From contig NC_083582.1 in assembly GCF_027579695.1 (NCBI RefSeq), positions 30,404,464-30,468,463 of the forward strand: a stretch of 64,000 nucleotides of DNA, given 5' to 3'. Below are positions 1 to 10,046 of this stretch, piece by piece. Positions within the stretch are counted from its first letter, which is position 1; each line of letters opens with the position of its first letter. The DNA comes from Neoarius graeffei (taxonomy: Eukaryota > Chordata > Actinopteri > Siluriformes > Ariidae). The position numbers were made by a program, and so were the translations under genes. Below the pieces are notes generated by a model. That model searched no databases, was not told where the DNA came from, and was given only the letters and a program-made list of their open reading frames with translations.

Positions 1-247
1 TACTTGGTACACAAAAATATACTTAAGGAAATGTACTTTAACTTTACTTAAGTATACTTAATAAAATGAACTTGAAGTATACTTCTTTTTGATAAGGGAT
101 AGCTACGGAGTGTGATAGAAAACCCTGCAACTTCACATGTCTACTCAATATACAATATAGCCGTGATAAACTGCTAGGGTGCTCCACTGTTGATGATTTG
201 AAATTTCTTTACCTTAATTTTCTATGTAATGTGTAATTTTCTTTCAG
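1..247 (+). other. antxr1 intron, left edge
   Basis: AT-rich intron sequence ending in a pyrimidine-rich TTTCAG acceptor at 242-247. The first 90 bases repeat the self-complementary decamer AAGTATACTT and near copies, which looks like a small repeat relic. No coding potential is seen. Confidence 0.7.
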
Positions 248-346
248 GAGTCAGATGATGAAGATGGTATGCCAAAGAAAAAATGGCCAACTGTAGATGC
301 CTCATACTATGGGGGACGGGGAGTTGGAGGAATAAAACGAATGGAG
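248..346 (+). CDS. antxr1: antxr1 exon (cytoplasmic tail, part 1)
   Basis: This exon encodes 33 residues of the cytoplasmic tail of anthrax toxin receptor 1 (tumour endothelial marker 8), a type I membrane protein with a von Willebrand A domain that binds extracellular matrix. The tail links the receptor to actin. The reading starts [20 protein letters not shown] and ends [12 protein letters not shown], a stretch I recognise as strongly conserved in vertebrate ANTXR1. It is bounded by an AG acceptor (246-247) and a GTGAAT donor (347), and 99 bases is a whole number of codons, so both splice sites are phase 0. The vWA and membrane-spanning exons must lie left of the window. ANTXR2 has a related tail, but the whole four-exon match favours ANTXR1. 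Which teleost duplicate this is cannot be told. Confidence 0.92.
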
Positions 347-617
347 GTGAATAAAGTCACATTAGTATAAAATATACTGTATATAGAGTTGAAAGTGTGT
401 AAGTCCTTAAGACCATCACTGACAATACATGATTATTATAAACTTCCATTTGGATCCAAGAAAAAAACATTGTTACATGAAATGAACTAAAGCAAAGAGG
501 CTGTGATAAAAGATGCCACAAGCCATATGAAGTCTGAACATCATCCAGATATCCTAATTGGAAACTAAAATAAGGCAGGAGATGCTGTAAAACACCCAGG
601 AGTATTTTATTTTAGAC

Positions 618-905
618 AGTGCTTCATTGATTTTCAGTAAGCACTTTATCCTGGTCAGGGTCACAGTGACTTCAGATCTATGGTGAATATACCCTGGATC
701 GGATACAATCCAATTACAGGACACCATGCACACAAAAATTCACATACTTACTATGCACACCAAGGGGCAATATTGTGTACCTAATACAACCACTGGCATG
801 GTTTTGAAGACTGGGAGGAAACCGGTGAGCCCAGAGGAAACCCATGAGAACTTGTGAAACTCCACACAGGCAGTAATCCAAGCTTATGATCGAAGCCCGG
901 AGCTG
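618..905 (-). repeat. Degraded tRNA-derived SINE in antxr1 intron
   Basis: Read on the - strand this is an old SINE. It runs from a B-box-like GATCGAAGCCC at the right (about 890) through the fish SINE core (AACTCCACACAGGCAG, GGAGGAAACCGGTGAG, GGCATGGTTTT) to a tail reading TTTATCCTGGTCAGGGT on the + strand. It is clearly older and more mutated than the main SINE family of the window. No target duplication was found. Confidence 0.65.
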
Positions 906-1013
906 CAGGCCTCGATGCCTTGTCTGCATTACCTGATCATATTTCTTCAAATGTATGTGAGATTCCAAGAAGTGTTCTTGACATTTGTGTTTATGCAACA
1001 ATTAATGTTTTAG

Positions 1014-1181
1014 GTCCGGTGGGGTGGGAAGGGATCCACTGAAGAGGGTGCCAAGCTGGAGAAACCCAAAAATGCAGTTGTGAAAATGCCTGAGCAGGAG
1101 TATGAACCCTTCGAACCCAAGCCTAAAAAACAAGGAAACAAGAAGCCTCCCCAGAACAGGAAGTGGTACTCCCCAATTAGG
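1014..1181 (+). CDS. antxr1: antxr1 exon (cytoplasmic tail, part 2)
   Basis: 56 codons, phase 0 at both ends, with an ATGTTTTAG acceptor before and a GTAAGG donor after. The frame begins [20 protein letters not shown], passes [14 protein letters not shown], and closes NRKWYSPIR. These blocks match the ANTXR1 tail directly after the preceding exon's IKRME, so the join IKRME-VRWG is as expected for the family. The lysine- and proline-rich middle ([15 protein letters not shown]) is the more variable part. The exon belongs to the intracellular region and has no catalytic function. Confidence 0.92.
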
Positions 1182-1387
1182 GTAAGGGAATCTCAACTGC
1201 CATTTACTGTATTCACTTAAGTTCAGCCTTTCAGCGCCTGTCATCTTACATTAAGAAGTACTTAAATTGCTAAAGATTACTTAAATATCTAGGTTAAGTC
1301 TTCTTTGTGTGTATTTGTGTGCTTTATTTATTTCCTGTACTATTTAATGCTTAAAATGTTTTCTGCTGCTTTGCTACTTATGTCCAG

Positions 1388-1468
1388 GGTAAACTGGATG
1401 CAATTTGGGCTCTGTTTCGTCGTGGTTATGACCAAGTTTCACTTATGAGACCACAGCCTGGAGATAAC
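1388..1468 (+). CDS. antxr1: antxr1 exon (cytoplasmic tail, part 3)
   Basis: A 27-codon exon between a TGTCCAG acceptor and a GTGAGT donor, phase 0. It encodes [20 protein letters not shown] followed by RPQPGDN. In the ANTXR1 family this segment follows WYSPI and precedes GRCINFTRVK, the order found here. The preceding intron is only 206 bases. It is part of the juxtamembrane and actin-coupling tail; I see no disabling change. Confidence 0.92.
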
Positions 1469-3060
1469 GTGAGTACTCAAAGCAATTATCAAAAGACACT
1501 ATACGAAGGACCTAATAAATACCTACAACTTGCGTGTCATGTTTATGTGGTGTCTTGTCTTTAATTCCCTTCATAATAGAGATACAGTTCAGGCACAAAG
1601 TTTATTCAGATCTATCCTGTTCCACTCCTATTATACATTAGCCTTCAGCCCTTCCTACCTATCTATCATCTCAAAAAACTCCAAAGACTGTTGGGTGCCA
1701 AGATACATTATTACAAGATACAACATCTGCCACCTGCTTCAAATCACTGATCATGAAGGCGAAATCAAGCAGCGATGTAGACCAGTTCCAGACATTTAGT
1801 CTGCATTTTTAAAAGGCCTGGCTCTCATTCCTTCACATCAAACACATGGTTTGACTTTGGACCATTGACCTTTCAATATAAGCCTCAGATTTGTCCTTGT
1901 AATGAATGGGGACACATTCTTGTTTTTGTGTTTTAGGCTGAGCTTGCTGCAATTGTAAAGTCTAACGCAACTTGACCTAACTTAGTTGGCTGCTCAGTAG
2001 GTTCTGCTTAAAAGCATGCATTATTTACGGAAACTATGCCATAATCGCCATAACTGGAATTGCCTTGTTGCAAATGTTCTCAAAAATTACTGGAAAGATT
2101 TAGTGGTTACAATGAATTCACTAGGAGGTATAATTAATCAGATTAACAGTAAATGGCTCTTTAAATTTTAACAAAGTTGGATTCAGAGTTTATTCAGAAG
2201 GAACAGTTTCTACCATTTCCATGAAATGGCATCGCTCTCCCCACTGCTCACTGAGTAGTCTATGATGAGAGGGCAGAAGAATGCACAGACCTAATTTTCT
2301 GCTGTCCCAAGCATGGAAAACAAGTGAAATTGGCATCATTTCCTGTATCAGGTTACCTTCTGAAAGTGCGCAACCCCAGAGGACAAGTTCTTGTACTGCA
2401 TCTTTTCCTCGAGCATTTTACTGTCCCTTAAAACTCGTACTACTTCATCGTTTTTTTGCACAAGCCTTCGAGGGATGAATCGTTTATTGTGTGGGGCCGG
2501 GCTGATGAATGTTTCCCCTCTGTCTTTTGCAGCAATATTTGAGCATATATTTTCTCGCCATAGCAACACACATAAATGGCACTTTTCACAAAGGCTTGGC
2601 CTTGGGCAATTAAGTCTTCTCAAAAAGAGTTCTGAATGGTCTTCATTTCCATATCAAAAAAAGTCAGATGCCATTTTACTGATCCATGGATCTACTAATA
2701 CATGTGTCTGTAAATACAATGTACTGTAGTAATCACGCAAGTACATTATGCAATAGTCCTTCTTGAGTTTGCACAGAGTAAGAGTGAAACTTCTGTTTCT
2801 GCAGATGATACTACAGTATACACTCTCAGGTGTGGTACCCTCAACTGTACCCTGTTTGTACTTGTGTATACTTATATCTTTAACCCAGAGAAGTAAATGT
2901 AGCGTAACTTTTTTGGTCCAATGATGTACCTTTAGCTACTTTAAAAAAGGTACACCGTATGCATATTTCCAGGTAAAAGCTACAAATTAAATTGACAAAG
3001 AAAGATACAACTTAGTACTGTTGTTTTCTGAGCATGTAGGCTACACAGTCCACAGCAGTT

Positions 3061-3096
3061 TGTGTGTATGTGTGTGTCCGTGTGTGTGTGTGTGTT
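3061..3096. repeat. GT microsatellite
   Basis: An interrupted run of GT dinucleotides (TGTGTGTATGTGTGTGTCCG then TGTGTG repeats) within the last antxr1 intron. Confidence 0.85.
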
Positions 3097-3510
3097 AGCC
3101 CTGTAGCATGTCATTAAGTTTCTCCAGTCTGTTTTTCTCATCTGCACTCTTTGGCTCAACTCTCCTTTACAGCTACGCAGCGTCTCAGTTATGCACCAAG
3201 ATCAGCTTCAGAAGTTTTCAGCAGTTCTGACGTAAAAAGCAGTGGGCAGAGCTTTAGAACTTTAATTAGAGGCTTCAAATTACACACACACACCAACAGA
3301 CTGGCGTAGGAAAAGAGATGAGGTCATATGCAGTTCTGCTTTACAGAAAGGCCACTTCAAACACATAACACTTCATCATCGGGCTAAGAACAAACTGCTT
3401 TATGGGCCTGTGTCTAATTGTAGGCATGTCAGGAGGTCACTTTGGGCCAACATATTTGTCTTTGTGCCATCAAAAAAAAACACGCCTCAATTCTGCAAGT
3501 GCAGCTGTTT

Positions 3511-3630
3511 GAGTTCAGTTCAGTTTCATTTTATATGGTGTATATATGCTTCTTCCAACAGACACGTTCACAAAGCAGCTTTACAGAAATCCAGGTGTTC
3601 AGTGTGAGCATTATAGGCCTTAGAATTAAA
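3511..3630 (-). repeat. LINE/SINE 3'-end relic, antisense
   Basis: GAGTTCAGTTCAGTTTCATTTTATATGG followed within 50 bases by CACAAAGCAGCTTTACAGAA is the antisense of a very common fish retroposon 3' end, whose sense end reads TTCTGTAAAGCTGCTTTGTG and stops in a TGAA-type tail. Only about 120 bases remain. Confidence 0.5.
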
Positions 3631-4296
3631 ACAGCAAGGGTGAGACTTGGAGGTAGACTGTTTTAGGAAGTGTGAATATTTATAGGCAACAGAAAACCGA
3701 TCACGCAAATGTCACGGTTTTGGTTTTTTTGTGCGGGTGCTGATGCCACCCTGGGCGGCTGCCCATGTCGCCTGTACCTAAATCTGCCACGGTTCATCCA
3801 TCCATAGCAACAAAAAGTGAGTCATAAGAGTAACAGCTCCAATGATGAAGTACAGCATCAGGATGAATCCGACTGGTCCAGAGGGTGAGAGAAGCTACAG
3901 CAATAGAAGTGTGTCAGGATCAGGCATCACATCAGGCAGCAGGAGTTCATGTACAGCTCAGCAAAGAGAAATATAGGCAGTTACCTTGAAGGTGGAAGAA
4001 AGCGTAATAAATAAATAGCTTTTTCTATTTGGTTCTGAGAGGTTTGAACTTTTTTTCTGTTACAAGTTAGACTGAATTCCTTAGATTTTTTCACAGGGGC
4101 TCTGCCAAAATGCACCAGACAGAAAAAAGAGAGCGTAGAAGGGCTACAGATCTTTGCTGTAGCTAAGACCCAGATTACAATAGGTGGAGGGCTAATTGGG
4201 TGGCTTTTGGAATATGATCACTTAGAGAGAGCAGAGACAGCGATGTGCCACCATTTGATCTCTTTGTTCTGTTTCTCTCTTTCATTTCTCCCTCAG

Positions 4297-4527
4297 GGCC
4301 GATGCATCAACTTCACCAGGGTGAAAGAGGAGGCAGCAAAGGCCCCACCCACTGCCCAAAGCCCACCCCCACCTCCTCCTGACTACTGCCAGGCACCACC
4401 CCCTGTAAGTCCACTTCCTCAATGTCCACCCCCCAGAGGACCCAACATGGCCCCAGGTCCACCTCCTGCCAGAGCTCCGCCCACTGCCCCATGTCCGCCT
4501 CCTGCTCGACCCCCTCCCAAACCATGA
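4297..4527 (+). CDS. antxr1: antxr1 last coding exon, proline-rich C-terminus
   Basis: The exon begins after CCCTCAG and runs to TGA at 4525-4527, giving 76 residues. It opens GRCINFTRVKEEAAKAPPT, where GRCINFTRVK is the conserved ANTXR1 block, and continues as a proline-rich tail with runs such as SPPPPPPDYC and PPPARPPPKP. Proline runs of this kind are typical of the ANTXR1 tail and could offer SH3/WW-type docking sites; that role is inferred. It joins the 1388-1468 exon in frame (PQPGDN-GRCINF). The total tail seen here is 192 residues. The G+C-rich tail contrasts with the AT-rich introns but is not foreign. No frameshift is seen. Confidence 0.92.
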   Translation, partial: GRCINFTRVKEEAAKAPPTAQSPPPPPPDYCQAPPPVSPLPQCPPPRGPNMAPGPPPARAPPTAPCPPPARPPPKP

Positions 4528-6050
4528 GATCCAACATTAAGAGCATCAGTTTGATTTTCCAGCTAAAATATGCTCCTCTCACGAAAGAATAATACACACA
4601 AAATATTTATCAGCGTCAGATAGCCTATAGTATGTGCTTTGTTGCTGGACAGCAAAAAGTATTGTAACAATATCAACAAATGCAATAAAAGAAAGATGCT
4701 AATATCAACTACTGAATATACCACAAGTGGCAGAGACAGTTAAGGGTACTTTTTTTTTTTTTTGCCTTTTAGAAAAAGTGAAAAAGAAGTTCCCCTTATT
4801 TTCATCGCTTTCAAGCTCACATATCTCTAAAAATAATGAAATGATACAATCAGGTTTTCATGCTGTCAACCATGAGACAATGTTTGAGCACATCATCTCT
4901 TTTTTTGTCCAGTGGTTATAAATGAAAAGATGGGATTTGATAAAGCATGAAAATAGCACATTTCTGGGCATGTTGGCATCAGTAATATACTGGTCCCATT
5001 GTGCACTTAGAAATGAATTTTAAATCATACATTTGCTGCATACTCTCTCAGGTTTGTCTCTCGTTGTGTTGATCAAAAGAACAACAAGTATTGCAAGTTA
5101 TGTGCATGCAAGAATAAATGCAAGTTGCACAGGTGTAGTGTGTCTCCAAAGTTTTGATATCATGCTTTATCAAAAGGTTTGTCAGGCTGATGCCTTTGGT
5201 ATGTTGCAAAATTTAGGTAGAAGCTGTACAGGTTTGTTGCCTGCAAAAGAGGAATTGTTGAGGAACTGTAAGTTTAAAGTGGAGTCTATAAGTGGTCCAG
5301 TTATAGCTTTGTAGCATATGGTGTGTGTTCTTTGCTTTTTCATTTGATTGTAAATCTTCATAATGTATGCAGCCAGGGCAATATTTCTCATCATATTTGT
5401 ATGTATCATATTCCCACAACTGTACTGTATTTTCAAATGCATCCTTTGTGTCCTTTTGTAACACCATTGAACACATCATGACTGCAGGGCAGTTGACAAT
5501 ATCTAATTTATTATTCCCCCAAGCAAGAGTGAGTTACTTGAATACGACAAGGTGTCCACTGTTTAAAAAAAAAAAAAAAAAGGACACTGTGCATGTAATG
5601 ATCCAAAGAAATCCCTTTCTGCGCTCCTCTTCAACTTTTTTATTTTTATTTTTATTTCAATCTGTTGTCTAACTTTCTTTTTGTATTTCCCCCAGACGAG
5701 AGTAATTTACTGTTACAGTGCCTGTGTTTTGTTTTAAAAAAAAAAACACTATCACATGTAAATTTGTGTTTGACAGTGATTAACTAAATAAGCAATGTGT
5801 TTTTAATGAGGCAATTAAGGACATTTCTCTTCTTCAATACAAACCACATTTGTTTTTTATTGGCCTTCTGTTTGACAGTTATTTGAAAGTGGGAGATGTA
5901 CTATGTCCTACAGAAATAATACGCCATTGTAATATTGTCTTTCTACTTCAAATTGCCTATTAACAGCAATATTGATGCATCTAGTGAAAGGCGCATAAAC
6001 TGTTTTCTTTTTATACACTACCAATAAAGGTCATTTTCCAAGCTTTTATG
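4528..6050 (+). other. Probable antxr1 3' UTR
   Basis: No exon, element or long frame follows the stop codon. AATAAA occurs at 4684-4689 (a short form) and at 6023-6028 (a long form); ANTXR1 messages usually have long 3' UTRs, so the later site is plausible. The stretch contains A and T homopolymers (4751, 5563, 5736) and otherwise unique-looking AT-rich sequence. The end point is inferred. Confidence 0.45.
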
Positions 6051-6527
6051 TGATAGTCATCATTTACAGTGTGCACTGGAGTTTGATGGCATGTCTTTAA
6101 TGTTTTTCTTCTGATCACTACAAAAACTGCGACTTTAACGCCCTAAACACCTATAAATATATTTTCTAATCTTGTTTTCTCTGTTCTTTGTTTTCTCTAG
6201 GTTTGTTTTGACAAATTGTAAGAAATTTTTAAAAGTGTAAGTAAAGGAAAAGTTTAATTGGTGTGTTTCTACTAACTACATGAATATTTACTGATGTGTA
6301 TATATAGGAATTTGTTTGTGTGTGTCAGTGATCACACTAACTTGGAAGAAACTGCTGGTTTAATCTGAAGCTAACACTGAGTGAGTTTACTTGCATGAAC
6401 GAACTAGATAGTACTCCAGCATGCTGATTGGCCTAACCACAAACACGCATAGAGGTATGGTGGCTTATAACGAACAAACACGATAATCATTTAGAAAAAT
6501 GATCTACATCTATATATCTTCTGTATA
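6051..6527. other. Intergenic, nothing recognised
   Basis: AT-rich sequence without a recognisable element or gene between the probable antxr1 3' end and the first transposon. Confidence 0.6.
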
Positions 6528-6599
6528 TACAGTACCAGTCAAAAGTTTGGACACACCTTCTAATTCAATGGTTATTCTTTGTTTTTATTAATTAAAAGT

Positions 6600-6970
6600 G
6601 GCAGCACGGTGGTGTAGTGGTTAGCGCTGTCGCCTCACAGCAAGAAGGTTCTGGGTTCGAGCTCAGTGGCCAATGAGGGCCTTTCTGTGTGGAGTTTGCA
6701 TGTTCTCCCCGTGTCCACGTGGGTTTCTTCCGGGTGCTCCGGTTTCCCCCACAGTCCAAAGACATGCAGGTTAGGTTAACTGGTGACTCTAAATTGACCG
6801 TAGGTGTGAATGTGAGTGTGAATGGTTGTTTGTCTCTATTTGTCAGGCCTGCAATGATCTGGCCACTTGTCCAGGGTGTACCCCGCCTTTCGCCCATAGT
6901 CAGCTGGGATAGACTCCAGCTTGCCCACGACCCTGCATCGGATAAGCAGCTACGGATAATGGATGGATGG
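6600..6970 (+). mobile_element. tRNA-derived SINE (family S), copy 1
   Basis: A tRNA-like head with A box (TGTAGTGGTTAGCGC) and B box (GGGTTCGAGC) precedes a core containing GGAGTTTGCATGTTCTCC and CAGCTGGGATAGACTCCAGC, and the copy ends in GGAT repeats. It is flanked by a perfect 13-bp target duplication, attaattaaaagt (6587-6599 and 6971-6983). It resembles the Mermaid-type fish SINE; the name is from memory. It has no coding function. Confidence 0.93.
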
Positions 6971-7259
6971 ATTAATTAAAAGTCACTTTGTGTCTTAAAG
7001 TAATGACGGACGTCATTACTCTTTACTTAGTTGAGTGGTTCTTGACATAATATGAATTACTACAGTTGTTGAATAGGGCTATTTTTATTATTTACTATTT
7101 ACTGTTTGATCTCAAACACATTTTTCTCCATGCTCTCATGGAAGGCGGTCGCATTTCTCTGCCTCTCCCTTCCCTTATCTTTCCTGCTTCTGCTGTCTCG
7201 TCTGTCTATTGTCTATACTTTTGAGAGACTCTCTCCGCACTGCTCTCCAAACTAAATTC

Positions 7260-7694
7260 ATGGAATCGATAAACTGGTCTCTTCATGCAATTGACACAAT
7301 CTTCTAGACGAGAAGCCTGGGTTCGGGGGAACCAGCCAGAACGTTTGCAGCCAGCTACATGATGGACGCATGGGAGAGGTGGCGGGTCGTGTGCCTGGCG
7401 GTTCTTTCTGTGGAAGACATTGAAGACATCTACCTATTCGGAACCATGATTACAGGTCTTTTGCTGATTGGATTAGGCATTGCCCTGGTTTATCGAGGAA
7501 ATCAGAAAACGGTGACAGCTGTCCAAAGCCCCATAAAGCTGCCCGACATGATTGAAGCGGTGGGCAGAGCTGTCGGCACTCAGATTGTGGCTATTCAGAA
7601 CTTGAACCGCAACATGGATAACATCATGGAGAAGCTTTCGGCTTTGCAAAGGAAAATGGATCGATTCAGAGACCAGAATGGACAAACAGAGTAG
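7260..7694 (+). pseudogene. Small single-pass membrane protein, broken copy 1
   Basis: The frame starts at ATG 7260 in a good context (ttcATGG) but meets TAG at 7305; it reopens and from the in-frame ATG at 7359 runs 111 residues to TAG at 7692-7694. Visible parts of that frame are a charged, tryptophan-rich N-terminus (MMDAWERWRVVCL), one hydrophobic span at residues 25-45 (YLFGTMITGLLLIGLGIALV), and a C-terminal stretch (residues 66-108) with heptad-like spacing ending DRFRDQNGQTE, probably a coiled coil. There is no signal peptide and no enzyme motif. The second copy keeps this frame without indels over the first 300 bases, which suggests the source copies were protein-coding. I do not know the family; a captured host gene is one possibility. 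Confidence 0.6.
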
Positions 7695-8051
7695 TCGTGT
7701 AAAGGAATGCGTCTACTCGCCCTAAGACCAAACAATCCCAATCTTATCTGCTTTCGGCTCCCTCAGACAGCACTGGTGTCGGCCAAGGCCGTTGCTGGGA
7801 CAACAACTCCCCCCTGAAGATCACTGCTGTGAGACTCTCTCGTATTCCTTCCCCCACTTCCCATGGTCGCCGCTTTTACCCCCAGTGTGACAAGTGGGTA
7901 AGCGCTGTCTTCGGCTGCAGGACCGGACTGCTTGTTTGCGCTGGGTTACCTATACCTCTGCCCCTCCCCCCTTACCCCCTCCCAAGTTTTCATGTTGTAA
8001 AGTGTACTGTGTTATTTTTGTGCTTATGTGCTGAGGTGTTTTTTTAATGTT

Positions 8052-8086
8052 CCCACACTGTACTCCCCACAGGAGCATAGTGTGGG
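8052..8086 (+). other. 3' hairpin of the membrane-protein retroposon
   Basis: CCCACACT (8052-8059) pairs with AGTGTGGG (8079-8086), and CTCC pairs with GGAG inside. The same hairpin, with a longer inner stem, is present in the second copy at 48568-48602. Confidence 0.7.
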
Positions 8087-8613
8087 GGTTGCTTTTTTCT
8101 CCTCCCCTCCCCTCATGTTACTCTGTATTTTTCATCCCTGTTTTCCTGTCCTGTCTACTCCCCCTGTGTATGTATGTGTATATGTATGGACGGGTTGACA
8201 GCTAATTTTGCTGGTACTTGTGACTAAGTGACAATAAAGGGTTCATTCATCATTCATCATCATCATCATTATCATTAAGAAGGCAAGAAACTCGTCCACT
8301 AATTAACTTTTGACGAGGCATACCCGTTAATTGAAAAGCATTCCAGGTGGCTACCTCATGAAACTGGTTAAGATAATGCCAATAGTGTGCAAAGCATCAT
8401 CAAGGTAAATGATGGCTACTTTGAAGAATCTAAAATATCAAAGATATATTTTGCTTTTTTAATACATTTTTGTTTCCCACATAATTCCAAATATGTTCCA
8501 TATGTTATTTCATAGCTTTGATGTCTTCAGTATTGTTCTACAATGTAGAAAATAGTCAAAATACAGAAAAACCTATAAATGAGTAGGGGTGTACAAACTT
8601 TTGACTGATACTG

Positions 8614-8857
8614 TATGTTTTGATATGGTCCACCTAATCCAAACATGCTTTATTATTTAAACATTTCAATAATCAATAATCGCATTACAACCCTCTCAGT
8701 GTTGCAATCTGTTATGAAGATATTTATTTATTTGTTATAGCTATAGAGGATACTACATGGTTGTGCGAAGATATGAAGTTTATTCTTCAAGTGCTGAATA
8801 TATATTCACGAGTAGGCGAAGTGAACGAGTGAAAATATTTTCAACATATCTTCGTGT
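8614..8857. other. Repeat-bearing spacer
   Basis: AT-rich sequence leading into an unnamed repeat marked by GAAGATATGAAG and a CGAAGTGAACGAGTGAAAATA block (8822-8840). No gene is seen. Confidence 0.5.
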
Positions 8858-9222
8858 GGGCGGCACGGTGGTGTAGTGGTTAGCGCTGTCGACTCACAGC
8901 AAGAAGGTCCGGGTTCGAGCCCCGGGGCCAGCGAGGGCCTTTCTGTGTGGAGTTTGCATGTTCTCCCCGTGTCCGCGTGGGTTTCCTCCGGGTGCTCCGG
9001 TTTCCCCCACAGTCCAAAGGCATGCAGGTTAGGTTAACTGGTGACTCTAAATTGACCGTAGGTGTGAATGGTTGTCTGTGTCTATGTGTCAGCCCTGTGA
9101 TGACCTGGCGACTTGTCCAGGGTGTACCCCGCCTTTCGCCCGTAGTCAGCTGGGATAGGCTCCAGCTTGCCTGCGACCCTGTAGAAGGATAAAGCGGCTA
9201 GAGATAATGAGATGAGATGAGA
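8858..9222 (+). mobile_element. SINE family S, copy 2
   Basis: A full-length SINE with A box (TGTAGTGGTTAGCGC), B box (GGGTTCGAGCCC), the common core, and a GATGA-repeat tail. It lies in the same unnamed repeat as copy 3, and its left flank (ATATCTTCGTGT) is the same as that of copy 3, so the two inserted at equivalent sites of a repeated host sequence. Confidence 0.92.
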
Positions 9223-9245
9223 AGGTAAACTTCATATCTTCGTGT

Positions 9246-9612
9246 GGGCGGCACGGTGGTGTAGTGGTTAGCGCTGTCGCCTCACAGCAAGAAGGTCCGA
9301 GTTCGAGCCCCGTGGCCGGCGAGGGCCTTTCTGTGCGGAGTTTGCATGTTCTCCCCATGTCCGCGTGGGTTTCCTCCGGATGCTCCGGTTTCCCCCACAG
9401 TCCAAAGACATGCAGGTTAGGTTAACTGGTGACTCTAAATTGACCGTAGGTGTGAATGTGAGTGTGAATGGTTGTCTATGTGTCAGCCCTGTGATGACCT
9501 GGCGACTTGTCCAGAGTGTACCCCGCCTTTCGCCCGTAGTCAGCTGGGATAGGCTCCAGCTTGCCTGCGACCCTGTAGAACAGGATAAAGCAGCTAGAGA
9601 TAATGAGATGAG
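9246..9612 (+). mobile_element. SINE family S, copy 3
   Basis: A full-length SINE with a GATGA-type tail, flanked by a perfect 12-bp duplication, atatcttcgtgt (9234-9245 and 9613-9624). It starts only 24 bases after copy 2 ends. Confidence 0.93.
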
Positions 9613-10046
9613 ATATCTTCGTGTCACTGTGTAATGTTTTTTATATTATATGGACACATCCATAAAAAAAATACGCAAGTTAATCAAAAGAATTTTAATT
9701 TTGAATCAGTTCAACATTTTGAGAACACGTATCTAGTCAGTATCAGGAAATAGGCCTATTTCACTCAGATCCGCGATGTATTTCATAGGAAAAATGTGAG
9801 TTTTTCAACACAAGAAGATAAACTTCATATCTTCAAGCCAATGTGTGATTTTCTTTTTATTATATAGACACATTCACAAACAAAAAGTACTCAAATTTAT
9901 CAAAACAATTCATCGATTTCCTCACAAGTGACATATAGAGATTTATGTCACAGTTTTGGTTCTCCGTGTCCCAAATGTAGCACATATGAAAAAGACAAGT
10001 GGTATATTTCCCAGGAAAACACTCATGTTTATATAATACATATATG
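9613..10046. repeat. Diverged tandem duplication, about 213-bp unit
   Basis: The block from ATATCTTC (9613) through TATATGGACACATCCA recurs from ATATCTTC (about 9827) through TATATAGACACATTCA, with matching order of short motifs. A third related start lies at 9234. This is part of the unnamed repeat that houses SINE copies 2 and 3. Confidence 0.6.

Larger units (their letters stand above)
1469..4296 (+). other. Last antxr1 intron
   Basis: A 2.8-kb intron from GTGAGT (1469) to CCCTCAG (4290-4296). Apart from a GT microsatellite and an old repeat relic near 3511-3630, listed separately, I see no gene or recognisable element. Short open frames in it have no recognisable protein. Confidence 0.8.
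7123..8276 (+). mobile_element. Membrane-protein-coding retroposon, copy 1
   Basis: An insertion inside Tc1 remnant A1. Comparison with the uninterrupted relative near 20590 (CTCAAACACATT-AAGAAGGC) places it between 7122 and 8277. It has a 5' leader, one reading frame for a small membrane protein (7260-7694), a long 3' region with a hairpin (8052-8086), AATAAA (8233-8238), and a tail of TTCATTCATCATT repeats. The polyadenylation signal plus simple tail and lack of inverted ends indicate retroposition. A second copy is at 47600-48745. I do not recognise the family. Confidence 0.75.
6530..8613. mobile_element. Tc1-type remnant A1, twice invaded
   Basis: The left end reads CAGTACCAGTCAAAAGTTTG and the right end, read on the opposite strand, CAGTATCAGTCAAAAGTTTG; both are flanked by TA (6528-6529, 8614-8615), the Tc1/mariner target. 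Between them only spacer sequence is left and no transposase, so this is a non-autonomous deletion form. Two insertions interrupt it: a SINE (6600-6970) and a protein-coding retroposon (about 7123-8276). A less disturbed copy at 20378-20713 shows how the sequence reads without them. Confidence 0.85.

Noticed and set aside
4313-4597. Reverse-strand frame opposite the antxr1 last exon
   Set aside because: Shadow of the proline-rich coding exon; no independent support.
6689-6979. Many frames of 70-135 codons with MEFACSPRVHVGFLRVLRFP-type sequence
   Set aside because: They are read-throughs of the SINE core in either orientation; no family protein exists and the frames end in the tail.
8870-8925. 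Heads of the SINEs as real tRNA genes
   Set aside because: The A and B boxes are present, but the rest does not fold as a tRNA and continues directly into the SINE body.
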